Shown: positions 43,116 through 52,127 of the stretch, one piece after another | Position numbering within the stretch: the first letter of the stretch is position 1 | How the letters are laid out: the number at the start of each line of letters is the position of its first letter | Assembly: GCA_963707065.1 (NCBI GenBank) | Contig: CAVPPJ010000008.1 | Coordinates: forward strand, 62,001-126,000 | Direction: 5' to 3' | Length of the DNA: 64,000 nt | From: Palsa-506 sp963707065 | GTDB taxonomy: Bacteria > Actinomycetota > Actinomycetes > Streptosporangiales > Streptosporangiaceae | Notes under the pieces: generated by a model | The model's database searches: none | Told to the model about the DNA's origin: nothing | What the model saw: only the letters and a program-made list of their open reading frames with translations | Position numbers and translations under genes: made by a program

Positions 43116-43642
43116 CGCACGTCCCTTTCTTGCCTGGCGCCCTGGCCTGGGCGGCCGGGCGCATCGTGAACCGGAGGCGGTCCCGCCGCCGGGCGGGAAA
43201 CCAGGGCGAGCGCGCACTCGGTGAGATGGCGGCGGAAGGTAGCCTGCTCGGCTCCGGTCAGCGAGGCCACCATCTGCTGTTCCACTGCCCAGACGGCGGG
43301 CCGGGCAACGGCCAGCACCTCGTGCCCGGCGGGTGCGACGTAGATCCGCCGCAGCCGCTGGTCCCGGCCGTCCGGATGCCGTTCGAGCAGGCCGGCCCGC
43401 TCCAGGTACACCACGATCGCGTTCACGCTCTGCGGGGTCAGCATGGTGTCGCGAGCAAGCTCGGCGCCCGACAGGCCTGGTTCCGCGTCGGCCACGCTCA
43501 GCACCGAGTACTGCGCGGCCGTGATCCCTGCGTCAGCCAGCGGCTGGTACATGGCCGTGCGCAGCGTGTGCTGAGCCTGGCGAAGAAGGTACCCGACGCG
43601 CCCGTCCGGCCCCCGGAACCCACGGCCCAGTGGCACCGGCAT
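43112..43642 (-). CDS. MarR-family transcriptional regulator
   Basis: A 176-residue MarR protein: winged helix-turn-helix with LSGAELARDTMLTPQSVNAI as recognition region (about 59-78) and the wing GRDQRLRRIYVAP. It likely represses its own operon, whose second gene (epimerase) is now broken. AGGAGG precedes ATG 43642. A 10-bp perfect inverted repeat spans the start codon and upstream region (43641-43684). Confidence 0.9.
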   Translation of the reverse strand: MPVPLGRGFRGPDGRVGYLLRQAQHTLRTAMYQPLADAGITAAQYSVLSVADAEPGLSGAELARDTMLTPQSVNAIVVYLERAGLLERHPDGRDQRLRRIYVAPAGHEVLAVARPAVWAVEQQMVASLTGAEQATFRRHLTECALALVSRPAAGPPPVHDAPGRPGQGARQERDVR

Positions 43643-43684
43643 ATCGTCAGCCTCCTGATAAGTTCGTCAGGACACTGACGATAT
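43641..43684. promoter_or_regulatory. MarR operator candidate
   Basis: ATATCGTCAG (43641-43650) and CTGACGATAT (43675-43684) form a perfect 10-bp inverted repeat. Within it, TCGTCAG-GACA-CTGACGA (43664-43681) is a tighter palindrome. The left arm overlaps the MarR start codon, so binding would block translation initiation or transcription of marR. Confidence 0.65.
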
Positions 43685-43948
43685 TGCATGAGCGCCGAAC
43701 GGGCAAATCCCGACCACCGTGGATGCCCGGCATCACCTGCGCGGAGGCGGAAGGTTCGCGCTGGACAGCCCGGCCGGGGGGCACCACGAGCTCGATCGAA
43801 CTGCCCCGCGGCTCGCAGGCGATGGAAGAGCGGCCCGCGCTCTGACGCCAGTTGTCTCCGGGAGGTTCCTAGGCGAGCTCCGGTCAGCTGGCCCGGGCAA
43901 ATCTCGCGTGCCGGGAATAGGAGGTTTCTCCCACCTGGCCGGATCTAT

Positions 43949-43976
43949 TTTACTTTCGCATTAATCGCTCTACAGT
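43949..43976 (+). promoter_or_regulatory. Promoter for the P450 fusion gene, probably leaderless
   Basis: TTTACT (43949-43954) and TACAGT (43971-43976) with a 16-bp spacer match -35 and -10 boxes moderately. The GTG start at 43983 lies seven bases from the end of the -10 box, where transcription should begin, and no ribosome site exists upstream. This predicts a leaderless message. The rest of the 43685-43948 gap shows no gene. Confidence 0.5.
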
Positions 43977-43982
43977 TGGCGC

Positions 43983-46900
43983 GTGGATGCCGAGAACCCC
44001 AATTCCGGGGGGTCTGCGCCACCGCTTGTAGTGCGGTCGCAGGGAGCTGACCGGAGCCTGCCGCCCGGCCCTTCGTACCTGGTCGGCCGCGATCCGTCGT
44101 GCGACGTGGTGATCACCGATGCCCGCGTGTCCTGGCAGCATGCCGTCCTCCGGCTGGAGCACGGCCGCTGGGTGCTGGCGGACAACGGCAGCACCAACGG
44201 CATCTATGCCGGAGACCGGCGGGTGGACCGGATCGAGATCACCACCGAATGCCTGGTCCGGCTCGGCCATCCGGCAGACGGGCCGGTGCTGAGCTGCGCT
44301 GTCAGCGCGGCCGGCCAGGGGGCGCCTGGCCGGCCCCCCACTCGCGTGGTAGCCAGCCCGGCGGCCGCGAACAGCGCGACGGCCGGGGCCAGCCCGGCGG
44401 CCGGGGCGCTGCCCGCCGGGACGCTGCGCATCGGCCGGCAGCCGGATAACGACATCGTGGTTTCCGACCCCGGCGTCTCCCGCCACCACGCCGAACTCCG
44501 CGACGTGGCCGGCGCCTGCCGCATCGTGGACCTGGACAGCGCTAACGGCACCTTCGTCAACGGGCAGCGCGTCACGGCCGCGCCGCTGTCCGAGGGGGAC
44601 ATTGTCGGCATCGGCCCAGCCACGTTCCGGCTGGCCGGCCAGGAACTGCGGAAGGTCAGTGACACCGCCGCCGATGCCGTCGCTGATGCCGCGCGGCGGC
44701 CGGCCGCCGCCCCGCCTGGCGCCGGCGGCGGCGACGGCACGCTAGAGATCCCGTACGCGGTCCGCTGGCTGGTGCCGAAGGGCGAGCGGTTCGCGAACTT
44801 CGACATCCTGAACGACAACGACTCGCAGATCGACTATTACCACCGGTTCGGGCACATCTACGCGGTCGGTATCCCGACGAAGAAATGGCGGCTGGTCGTC
44901 GTCTCGGACCCTGGGCTGCTCGATGAAGTGGCGGCGGACGAGGAGCAGTTCGGCAAGCGGGCCGAGGAAATTAACTTCTTCGCCCAGCTGAGCAACTCCC
45001 GCGGCGGCGGCATCTCGGTGATCGGCGACGGCGAGCACACCGAGCAGATCCGCCGTGTGATGCTGCCGTGGTACGCGCCGTTGAACCAGCGGACGCAATT
45101 TCCGCTGATGAAGGAGCAGGCTCGCAAGCTCGTCGCCGCGTGGTCCGCGATCCCCGACGCCGAGCCGCTCGACGCGCGCGGCTGGATGGAGCGTTACACG
45201 CTCGAGGTTTCCGGACGCGGCGCGTGCAGCTACAACTTCGGGCTGCTCGACGGCAGCGGCGACCCGCACCCGTTCGCGGTGGCCGTGCCGGAGAGCACAA
45301 AGGAGAGCATCCTGCGCGTCGCCGAGCCTCGTCCCGACTTCACGCTCTTCGCCGGCCGTGCCCGGCGCGCGCGCCGGAAGCGCTACCGCCGTCATAACGA
45401 GGAGCTGTTCAGGACGGCCGGCGCGCTCGTGCGCGCCCGCATGCACACCTGCCCGCTCGGGCAGCAGACGGATCTGCTCAGCCGTCTGGTCAGCACGCCG
45501 GATCCCGAGACGGGCGAGTTCCTCGACGCCGAGACCGTGCGCGACCAGATCCTCATGCACCTCTCGAACGGCTTCAACGGGCCGTCGATCACGGGTGCGT
45601 GGCTCGCTTATGTCCTGGCCACGCGGCCGGACGTGGAGGAGAAGCTGATCGCCGAGATCGACGGGATCACCGGCGGCGACCCGGACTACGACCTGCAGTA
45701 CGACGACCTGATGACGATGCCGTACACGACGCAGGTGATCAAGGAGACGCTGCGGATCTACCCCCCGCAGCCGGTCACGATCCGCCGCAGCCTCAAGGAC
45801 GGAATGCTCGGCAGTTACCGCATCCGGAAGGACGACATCATCCTGGTCGGGACGCTCGCCGCGCAGCGCGACCCGCGCTACTGGGGACCGGACCCCGACC
45901 GGTTCGATCCGGAACAGTTCGCGATGGAGAAGGTTGTCGACCGGCCGCGCCACGCTTTCATCCCGTTCTCGATCGGCAAGCGGCAGTGCATGGCGCAAGA
46001 GGTCACGTTCATGATGCTCCGCGTCGTGCTGTTCGAGATCTGCAGGCGCTACCGGCTGCGGCTCGCGCCGGGCGCGACCGTGCTGAAGAACACGGTCGTG
46101 ACGACGAAGCCGGCCGCGGTTCCGATCATCCGGCTGCCGCGCGAGCTGCCGGGCGGCAGGCGGCCGCCTGCCGCGCCGCGCGAGCAGGAGGAACGGCCGG
46201 CGCCCGCCGCGCGGCGAGAGCGTCCCGGCCCGCTCGCTCCCGCCGCCGCGCGCGAGTGGGGAGAACCGGCGGAGATCCCCGGCACGAGCGCCTACCGCCA
46301 TCTCGTGATCGCCTACGGCAGCAACTTCGGCGCGAACAAGGAACTGGCCGAGCGCTTCGCCGAACGGAGCCACTTCTATGGCTACACGAGCGACGTAATC
46401 ACGCTGAACGAGCTCGCGGAGTCGCCGCCGCCCGCCCAGCCGTGGCTGCTCGTGGTCATGACGTCCACGTACACCTCCAACCCGCCCTCGAATGCGACGG
46501 CGTTCAAGTCATGGCTCGAGCGCACGGAGCCTGGCGCGCAGCTGTGGCGGAACTGCCGGTACCTCATCTGGGGGCTCGGCAACAGCCAGTGGAACGCGTT
46601 CCTCGCGTTCCCCCGCTACGTGCACAAGAAGCTGGCTGAGCTCGGCGCCACGCCGCTCGCGGAATTCGCGTACGGCGACGTTGGCTCGCCCGTGTGGGAG
46701 CGCCTGTACGCGGACTGGAACACCCTCGTCTGGCCCGTCCTCCTTGAGCTGTCCGGGGCCCGGCCGACGGCGGCCGCGGCCGCGCGCGAGGCTGCGCGGA
46801 AGGCGGCCGCGGGCGCGCTGACCGGCGCCGACTCGAACACGGCGATGCAGCAGTCGCTCTACGGTGACGACGTCGTGCCGCAGCTGATCGCCGAGGCGAC

Positions 46901-48245
46901 GAGCGTTTCCTCGTTCATGCGCCTGATGGCGTCAGGATCACGGCGGCTGGCCACGTCGATGCGCGGCGGGCCGCCAGGATCGGCCGATCGCGGTCGCACC
47001 CAGCCGCGGGTGCTGCTGGCCCCGACGATCCTCACGAACGCCGTCGGGATGGACACGATCGAGGCACGAGCCCTGGCGTGCCGGGAGCTCCTGCCAGCCG
47101 AGTCGCCGAAGCGGACGCGGCATCTGGAGGTCAGCCTGCCGCCCGGCGTCGGCTACCGGGCCGGCGACCATATCGGCGTCTGCCCGAGGAACGACGACGA
47201 TCGGGTCGAGCGGCTCGCGCGGCACCTCGGCACCGCGCTCGACGGCCTCTTCATGGTGCCGAAGACGATGGCCGTTCGCGTCGTGCCGAAGGGTGTCGTG
47301 CTCCAGGTCCGCAATGTGCTCACCAACCTCACCGACATCACCGGGAGGCCGACAGTACCGCTGCTCGACCTCCTGGTCGAGAAGGCGGCCGACCCGGCTG
47401 AGCGGTCGAGGCTGGCCGAAATCAGGGACGTCCTGCAGTCGCCGGATGGGCCCGGTTCACCGCTGCGCGCGGTGATCGACGCTGGCGGCTACGACGTGCT
47501 CTGGCTGCTGGACGAGTTCCCGTCCTGCTCGCTGAACATCTTCGAGTTCCTGGGAGTTGCGGGGCCGCTCCGGCCGCGCTACTACTCGACGAGCTCATGC
47601 CCGCGGATCCACGGCGACGGCGTCGCCCACCTGACCGTGGGCCTCGAGGCGGTGCCCGTGCCGGGCCTGCCCGGCCGTGACTTCCGCGGGATGAGCTCGC
47701 ACTACGTGCACACGCTACGAGAAGGCGACCGCCTGAACGTCTTCCTGGATAGCGCCGACGGGTTCCACCTGCAGGATGACGTAACCAAGCCGATGATCTT
47801 CGTCTCGGCCGGCACCGGCTTCGCTCCGATGCGAGCGTTCCTCTGGGAACGGCTGGCGATGAAGCGGGCCGGCCTCGCCCTGGCGGAAGCGGCGCTGTTC
47901 AACGGGATCCGGTCAGCCAGCCTCGACTACATCTACCGCGACGAGATCGAGCAGTTCGCCGCCGACGGAGTGCTCGACCACGTTTACGTCGCGACGTCAC
48001 GCGAGCGGCCGGGCGGCTGCGATCATGTCCAGGACCGGATCCGGGAGCAGGGCGCGCTCATCTGGCGCATGCTTGCCGCTGACGGCTACGTCTACGTCTG
48101 CGGGTCGCAGCCGATGCGCGACGCCGTTCGCGGCGTCTTCGTCGATGTCGCGGCTGAACATGGGCCGCTGCCGCGCGAGCACGCGAAGGCCTATGTCGAC
48201 GAACTGGAGACGACCGCTCACTACCGCCCAGATCTCTGGGGCTGA
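43983..48245 (+). CDS. FHA-FHA-cytochrome P450-reductase fusion
   Basis: A single 1420-residue frame. FHA 1 at about 13-107 (YLVGRDPSCDVVI, GSTNGIY); FHA 2 at about 145-222 (RIGRQPDNDIVV, SRHHAEL, SANGTFVNG); P450 at about 255-720 with ExxR E588-R591 and haem loop FSIGKRQC (Cys669); a Pro/Arg/Ala linker at 721-766; an FMN domain (YGSNFGAN, 778-785); an FAD domain (RYYSTSS, 1199-1205); an NADPH domain (SAGTGFAP, CGSQPMR) to a terminal DLWG. The P450-reductase part has the order and length of CYP102/BM3-type self-sufficient monooxygenases, which hydroxylate fatty acids using NADPH and oxygen. FHA domains bind phosphothreonine. The I-helix lacks the usual acid-alcohol pair. GTG 43983 looks leaderless. 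Confidence 0.93.
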   Translation: MDAENPNSGGSAPPLVVRSQGADRSLPPGPSYLVGRDPSCDVVITDARVSWQHAVLRLEHGRWVLADNGSTNGIYAGDRRVDRIEITTECLVRLGHPADGPVLSCAVSAAGQGAPGRPPTRVVASPAAANSATAGASPAAGALPAGTLRIGRQPDNDIVVSDPGVSRHHAELRDVAGACRIVDLDSANGTFVNGQRVTAAPLSEGDIVGIGPATFRLAGQELRKVSDTAADAVADAARRPAAAPPGAGGGDGTLEIPYAVRWLVPKGERFANFDILNDNDSQIDYYHRFGHIYAVGIPTKKWRLVVVSDPGLLDEVAADEEQFGKRAEEINFFAQLSNSRGGGISVIGDGEHTEQIRRVMLPWYAPLNQRTQFPLMKEQARKLVAAWSAIPDAEPLDARGWMERYTLEVSGRGACSYNFGLLDGSGDPHPFAVAVPESTKESILRVAEPRPDFTLFAGRARRARRKRYRRHNEELFRTAGALVRARMHTCPLGQQTDLLSRLVSTPDPETGEFLDAETVRDQILMHLSNGFNGPSITGAWLAYVLATRPDVEEKLIAEIDGITGGDPDYDLQYDDLMTMPYTTQVIKETLRIYPPQPVTIRRSLKDGMLGSYRIRKDDIILVGTLAAQRDPRYWGPDPDRFDPEQFAMEKVVDRPRHAFIPFSIGKRQCMAQEVTFMMLRVVLFEICRRYRLRLAPGATVLKNTVVTTKPAAVPIIRLPRELPGGRRPPAAPREQEERPAPAARRERPGPLAPAAAREWGEPAEIPGTSAYRHLVIAYGSNFGANKELAERFAERSHFYGYTSDVITLNELAESPPPAQPWLLVVMTSTYTSNPPSNATAFKSWLERTEPGAQLWRNCRYLIWGLGNSQWNAFLAFPRYVHKKLAELGATPLAEFAYGDVGSPVWERLYADWNTLVWPVLLELSGARPTAAAAAREAARKAAAGALTGADSNTAMQQSLYGDDVVPQLIAEATSVSSFMRLMASGSRRLATSMRGGPPGSADRGRTQPRVLLAPTILTNAVGMDTIEARALACRELLPAESPKRTRHLEVSLPPGVGYRAGDHIGVCPRNDDDRVERLARHLGTALDGLFMVPKTMAVRVVPKGVVLQVRNVLTNLTDITGRPTVPLLDLLVEKAADPAERSRLAEIRDVLQSPDGPGSPLRAVIDAGGYDVLWLLDEFPSCSLNIFEFLGVAGPLRPRYYSTSSCPRIHGDGVAHLTVGLEAVPVPGLPGRDFRGMSSHYVHTLREGDRLNVFLDSADGFHLQDDVTKPMIFVSAGTGFAPMRAFLWERLAMKRAGLALAEAALFNGIRSASLDYIYRDEIEQFAADGVLDHVYVATSRERPGGCDHVQDRIREQGALIWRMLAADGYVYVCGSQPMRDAVRGVFVDVAAEHGPLPREHAKAYVDELETTAHYRPDLWG

Positions 48246-48263
48246 CCCTTCCTTGGAGCCCGC

Positions 48264-48434
48264 ATGGACGCCCTCGCCCTCATCCTGACCGTTGCGGCCA
48301 TGGTCACGTTCCTGTTCGCCGCCAGCGGCCGGGAGCTGCGCCGCTTCAATGAGATTGCGCTCGGGCTCGTTTTTCTCACCGCGGCGCTGATCTGCCAGTT
48401 CACCTCGATCACCAATACGCATATCGGCCGGTGA
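48264..48434 (+). CDS. 56-residue membrane peptide, operon partner of P450 fusion
   Basis: Starts 18 nt after the fusion gene's stop at ATG 48264, with GGAG six bases upstream. The 56 residues have two hydrophobic segments (LALILTVAAMVTFLFAA and IALGLVFLTAALIC) joined by a charged loop SGRELRRFNE, giving a hairpin of two membrane helices. No family is recognised. Its position and ribosome site imply co-transcription with the P450 fusion. It could anchor the enzyme or act as its membrane partner; that is inference. Confidence 0.65.
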   Translation: MDALALILTVAAMVTFLFAASGRELRRFNEIALGLVFLTAALICQFTSITNTHIGR

Positions 48435-48483
48435 GCGCGAGCTGGCTCGTCCCGGCGCCGGGTCGCCGGCCGGCGATCCGGCT

Positions 48484-49254
48484 TCAGGTTGCGGTGCCGG
48501 TGCCCGTTGCGATGATCAGCCGGAGTCCGCAGTCGAATTCCGAGAGTTTGCGGAGGCTGCCGTTGCGCGCGTCCCAGGCCCCGGATCGCAGATCAGCCTG
48601 AAGCTGCTGAAGGCCGGGGCTGATCTCCGCCTCGCCGAGGAGCCCGAATGCTGATATTCCGGCGCGTATGCGGCGATCAAGGTAAGCCTCGGGCCGTGCC
48701 CAGAATGCCTCGCCGAAGCCGTCCAGGCAATCCTGCGGCACGGGGAACGGCTCGATGCGGACGTTGCCGCCGAGCAGGGCAGCGATGTGGCCTGGCTGTA
48801 TCTCCGGACGCCGCAAGGCTATGGCCGGGAAGTAGTCGCGGATGAGCCAGAGCTGGTTCAGCCGATCGGAGGCGGTCACGATCACGACGCTGCGGGCCAC
48901 TCGCCGCAGCTCGGCGACTCCGTTGTCGGGATCGGCCCAGTGGTGGATCGTCCACAGGGCCATCGCGGCATCGAATTGATACTCGCCGAATGGCAATGCC
49001 TCGGCGGCGGCCCGGACTGCGGGCCCAGCGCCAGCAGGCCGCTGGGCAATCATCACGGCGGAGGGCTCCACGGCGATGACTGCCCGGTCCCGCGGTTCGT
49101 AGGACCCGGTGCCGGCTCCGACGTTGACCACCGAGCGGGCTTCGCCCAGCGTGGCGTGGATGCGCGCCACCAGCCGGGGATCTTCCCGGCGGGTCCGCTG
49201 ATATCCCATGCCGAGCCGGTCATACCGGCCCGGCATCCGCTCGCTCACCGCCAT
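48484..49254 (-). CDS. Class I SAM-dependent methyltransferase
   Basis: A 256-residue methyltransferase: motif I VVNVGAGTGSYEP (about 40-52), AVEPSAVMIAQ as post-I, then FDAAMALWTIHHW as the motif II/III region with a UbiE/Methyltransf_11-like layout. Acceptor unknown. ATG 49254 has GGGAG at good spacing, preferred to an in-frame upstream start at 49287. Separate from, but on the same strand as, the methyltransferase at 49318. Confidence 0.88.
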   Translation of the reverse strand: MAVSERMPGRYDRLGMGYQRTRREDPRLVARIHATLGEARSVVNVGAGTGSYEPRDRAVIAVEPSAVMIAQRPAGAGPAVRAAAEALPFGEYQFDAAMALWTIHHWADPDNGVAELRRVARSVVIVTASDRLNQLWLIRDYFPAIALRRPEIQPGHIAALLGGNVRIEPFPVPQDCLDGFGEAFWARPEAYLDRRIRAGISAFGLLGEAEISPGLQQLQADLRSGAWDARNGSLRKLSEFDCGLRLIIATGTGTAT

Positions 49255-49317
49255 GGTGCTCCCTGCGGACATCGGCCCGGAATCCACCCTAACGCGGCGG
49301 TCCTCGGCCGGGTGGCG

Positions 49318-50046
49318 TCAGCTAACGCGTGCAGCGACGAAGACCAGCTCGCGGCCAGGCCGGTCAGGGGCATCCCTGACCTCGGCTACGGCGAAACCGG
49401 CTGCCAGCAGCGAGTCGGCGACCTCATCGCGGCCGCGGAAGCGCAGTGTCGAATCCGAGATCAGGACCGCGCCGTCTTCCTCGAACACGTAGGTCCCGCG
49501 GAAGGAGACAAGCTGCCCGCTGACATTAGTCACCTCGACCCAGGACTCGACGGATCCGGCTCCGGGAATGTCGGCGCGGGTGCAGGAGTCCTCGCGGTTC
49601 CAGGCCCGCCAGGCCTCTTGCTGCGGATCCCGGGTCTCGAACACGAGGTGCCCGCCCGGACGCAGCGCCGCGCGAGCGCACCGCAGCGTCGCCTCCCATT
49701 CCTCGTCGGTCAGGAAGACCTGCGCGACATTTGCCGTCATCGTCGCCAGGTCGACGCGCAGCGGCGGCAGCATCGTCGCATCGCCGTGTATCCACCGGAC
49801 CTGATCCGCGCCGGGCTTAGCGCGGGCCACATCGAGCGAGGCGCCAGCGGGGTCGACCGCGGTCACCTCGATTCCCCGTCCGGCCAGCAGGCAGGCGAAC
49901 GTCCCTGTCCCGCAGCCGATGTCCAGGACTTGCCTGGCGCCGAGGCTCTCGGCGAGCGCCACGTAGGCGTCGAGGTCGGAGCGGTCCGGGTCCATCGGAT
50001 CGTAAATCTCAGCGAGGCGCCGCTCTTCGAAGATCGCATCGGCCAC
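49318..50046 (-). CDS. Class I SAM-dependent methyltransferase
   Basis: A 242-residue enzyme with motif I VLDIGCGTGTFACLL (about 40-54), post-I acid in VTAVDPAG, and TMTANVAQVFL as motif II. The C-terminal half is a beta-rich cap seen in small-molecule methyltransferases. Starts at ATG 50046. The 63-nt gap to the next methyltransferase allows co-transcription. Acceptor unknown. Confidence 0.88.
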   Translation of the reverse strand: MADAIFEERRLAEIYDPMDPDRSDLDAYVALAESLGARQVLDIGCGTGTFACLLAGRGIEVTAVDPAGASLDVARAKPGADQVRWIHGDATMLPPLRVDLATMTANVAQVFLTDEEWEATLRCARAALRPGGHLVFETRDPQQEAWRAWNREDSCTRADIPGAGSVESWVEVTNVSGQLVSFRGTYVFEEDGAVLISDSTLRFRGRDEVADSLLAAGFAVAEVRDAPDRPGRELVFVAARVS

Positions 50047-50186
50047 GACTCAATTTTATAAACTGACTGGTCAAGAACGCAGCCTGCCATCCGGGCGGCC
50101 CTATACCGTATCCGGATGACGCCCTGACCGATCTGTCCTGACGGCGTCAGGTTGAGCGTCCGGCGCGCACGCAATAGCGTGCGGTC

Positions 50187-51107
50187 ATGTCTCCTAACTG
50201 GCCGGCGGTCTCGTACGAGCGGTGGCGCCCGACGTGCGACACCCTGCATGCGCATACCCAGGTGCTTGGCAAGCTGGCGGCGAAGCTCGCGCCGCCAGAG
50301 CCGCAGTTGCAGCACGCGGCGCTGCGGCTGACCGCGCGGGGCTGGGAAACCGCCCCGCTGCCGGCCCCGGACGGCTCGGGGTCACTGGTCGTCGCGCTCG
50401 ATCTGCGGTCCCACGAGGCGGTTGTCGAGCACAGCGGCGGCCGGGCCGAGCGGATCGCGCTCACCCCGGACCGGCCGGTCGCGGAGGTGACGCGCGGGGT
50501 GCTGGCCGCGGTACGCGGCGTCGGCGGCACGGTGGAGATCGACCCGGCGCCGCAGGAGGTGCCGTGGAGCGTGCCGCTCGATGAGGACCACGAGCACGCG
50601 CGCTATGACAGCGGCCAGGTGGCTGACTACTTCGCCGCGGCCACCCAGGCGGCGCTGGTGCTGGCCGCGCTCCGTGCGCCGTACCGCGGGCGGTCGACGC
50701 CAGTCAATGCGTGGTGGGGTTCCTTCGACCTGGCGGTGAACCTCTTCTCCGGCCTGCCGGCCGCGCCGCCGTCGGATGACTTCATCATGCGCAATGCGAT
50801 GAACGCGCAGGAGGTTGCCATCGGCTGGTGGCCGGGTGACACGCGCCACCCCAAGGCGGCGTTCTACGCCTACGCGCATCCGGCGCCGGAGGGATTCGGC
50901 GGCACTGCGCTGTCGCCTTCGGGGGGCCGCTGGGACGCGGCCCTGGGCGAGTACGTCCTCGACTGGGACCAGGTCCGCGCGCACCCGGACCCGCATGCGG
51001 CGGCGCTGGAGTTCGCCCGCTCGGCGTTCCGCCATGCCTGCGTGGAATGCGGCTGGGATCCGGAGCTAGCCGCGAGCGCCGACGGAGTCCCGCCGCCCGT
51101 CGCCTGA
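50187..51107 (+). CDS. DUF5996 family protein
   Basis: A 306-residue protein of a conserved actinobacterial and proteobacterial family, marked by an N-terminal WPAVSYERWRPTCDTLHAHT segment, HSGG, and the central FDLAVNLFSG and C-terminal GWWPGD, FYAYAHPAPEGF blocks. The many conserved Trp/His/Asp residues suggest an enzyme, but no function is established. Starts at ATG 50187. It stands alone between divergent and downstream genes. Confidence 0.85.
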   Translation: MSPNWPAVSYERWRPTCDTLHAHTQVLGKLAAKLAPPEPQLQHAALRLTARGWETAPLPAPDGSGSLVVALDLRSHEAVVEHSGGRAERIALTPDRPVAEVTRGVLAAVRGVGGTVEIDPAPQEVPWSVPLDEDHEHARYDSGQVADYFAAATQAALVLAALRAPYRGRSTPVNAWWGSFDLAVNLFSGLPAAPPSDDFIMRNAMNAQEVAIGWWPGDTRHPKAAFYAYAHPAPEGFGGTALSPSGGRWDAALGEYVLDWDQVRAHPDPHAAALEFARSAFRHACVECGWDPELAASADGVPPPVA

Positions 51108-51173
51108 ACACCCAGTAAACAGAGGGTCCCGGCTGCCGTTCCGAAGGCAGCCTTGCCGCATAAGGGGGACGCG

Positions 51174-51911
51174 GTGAGCGTAGCTGTCGTAACGGGTGCT
51201 GGCGGGTCGCTGGGCCGGGCCATTGCCTGCAGGCTCGCCGCGGACGGCCACGCCGTAGCGGTATCGGACATCGACCCCGGCACCGTCGGCGCGACCCGGG
51301 CCGCGGTCGAGGCTCAGGGCGGCGTTGCCCGCGCCTGGACGGTCGACCTGCGGGACGCCGCCGCGATCGGCGGGTTCTTCCAGCAGGCAGCCGGCCAGCT
51401 CGGCCCGGTCGCCGTCCTGGTCAACAACGCGGCGATCTACCCGGCCACGCCGTTCCTGGATGTCCCGGTCACGGAGTATGACGACGTGCAGGCGGTTAAC
51501 CAGCGGGGCTACTGGCTCTGCGCGCAGGCCGCCGCCCGGCAGATGGCCAGCTCCGGCGGCGGCGTGATAGTGAACATCGCGTCCATCACCATGTACGGTG
51601 TGCTGCCCGGCCTGGCCGCCTACGTGGCCACGAAGGGCGCCGCCGCGTCGATGGCGCGTGCGCTGGCCCGCGAGCTCGGCCCTCGCGGCATCCGGGTGAA
51701 CGCGGTATGCCCGGGAGCATTCCCGACGGCCGCCGAGGAGATTCATGCCGATCCCGTCGCCTACAACCAGTACGTGCTTGACCAGCAGTCGCTGAAGCGC
51801 CGGGGGACACCAGCGGAGCTGGCAGCTGTCGTGTCGTTCCTGGCCGGCCCCGATTCGTCGTTCGTCACCGGGCAGACGATCAGCGTCGACGGCGGATGGG
51901 TGATGACATGA
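51174..51911 (+). CDS. SDR family oxidoreductase
   Basis: A 245-residue classical SDR with all hallmarks: TGAGGSLGRA near 8, NNAA near 86, NIASITMYG with Ser 13 residues before Tyr in YVATK, and a VDGGW end. FabG-like; substrate unknown. GTG 51174 is chosen because GGGGGA lies upstream; an in-frame start at 51153 has none. No partner gene is adjacent. Confidence 0.88.
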   Translation: MSVAVVTGAGGSLGRAIACRLAADGHAVAVSDIDPGTVGATRAAVEAQGGVARAWTVDLRDAAAIGGFFQQAAGQLGPVAVLVNNAAIYPATPFLDVPVTEYDDVQAVNQRGYWLCAQAAARQMASSGGGVIVNIASITMYGVLPGLAAYVATKGAAASMARALARELGPRGIRVNAVCPGAFPTAAEEIHADPVAYNQYVLDQQSLKRRGTPAELAAVVSFLAGPDSSFVTGQTISVDGGWVMT

Positions 51912-52127
51912 CCGCCGGCCCGGCTCAGTCCGGCCGTCCTGCCAGTCCGGCCGTGCGGCGATCGAGCACCGGGACCTTGCTGCGGCCGGGCTGGACTAGG
52001 GCATTACCTCGCGGTTCAGGTGGCGAAGAACTCCAGCAGTTCCGGGGCCAGCGCCGCGGCGGAAACGTTGTGCAGCTGTCGTCAAGGACGCGGTGAACCG
52101 AGTCCCATCCTGCCGAGGTCCGCCCGG

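Noticed and set aside
44742..46373. 543-codon minus-strand frame opposite the P450 domain
   Set aside because: Antisense shadow; the P450 frame has ExxR and the haem Cys loop.
51131..51152. GGCTGCC/GGCAGCC hairpin before the SDR at 51174 as an attenuator
   Set aside because: A 7-bp stem is common by chance at this GC content and has no further support.
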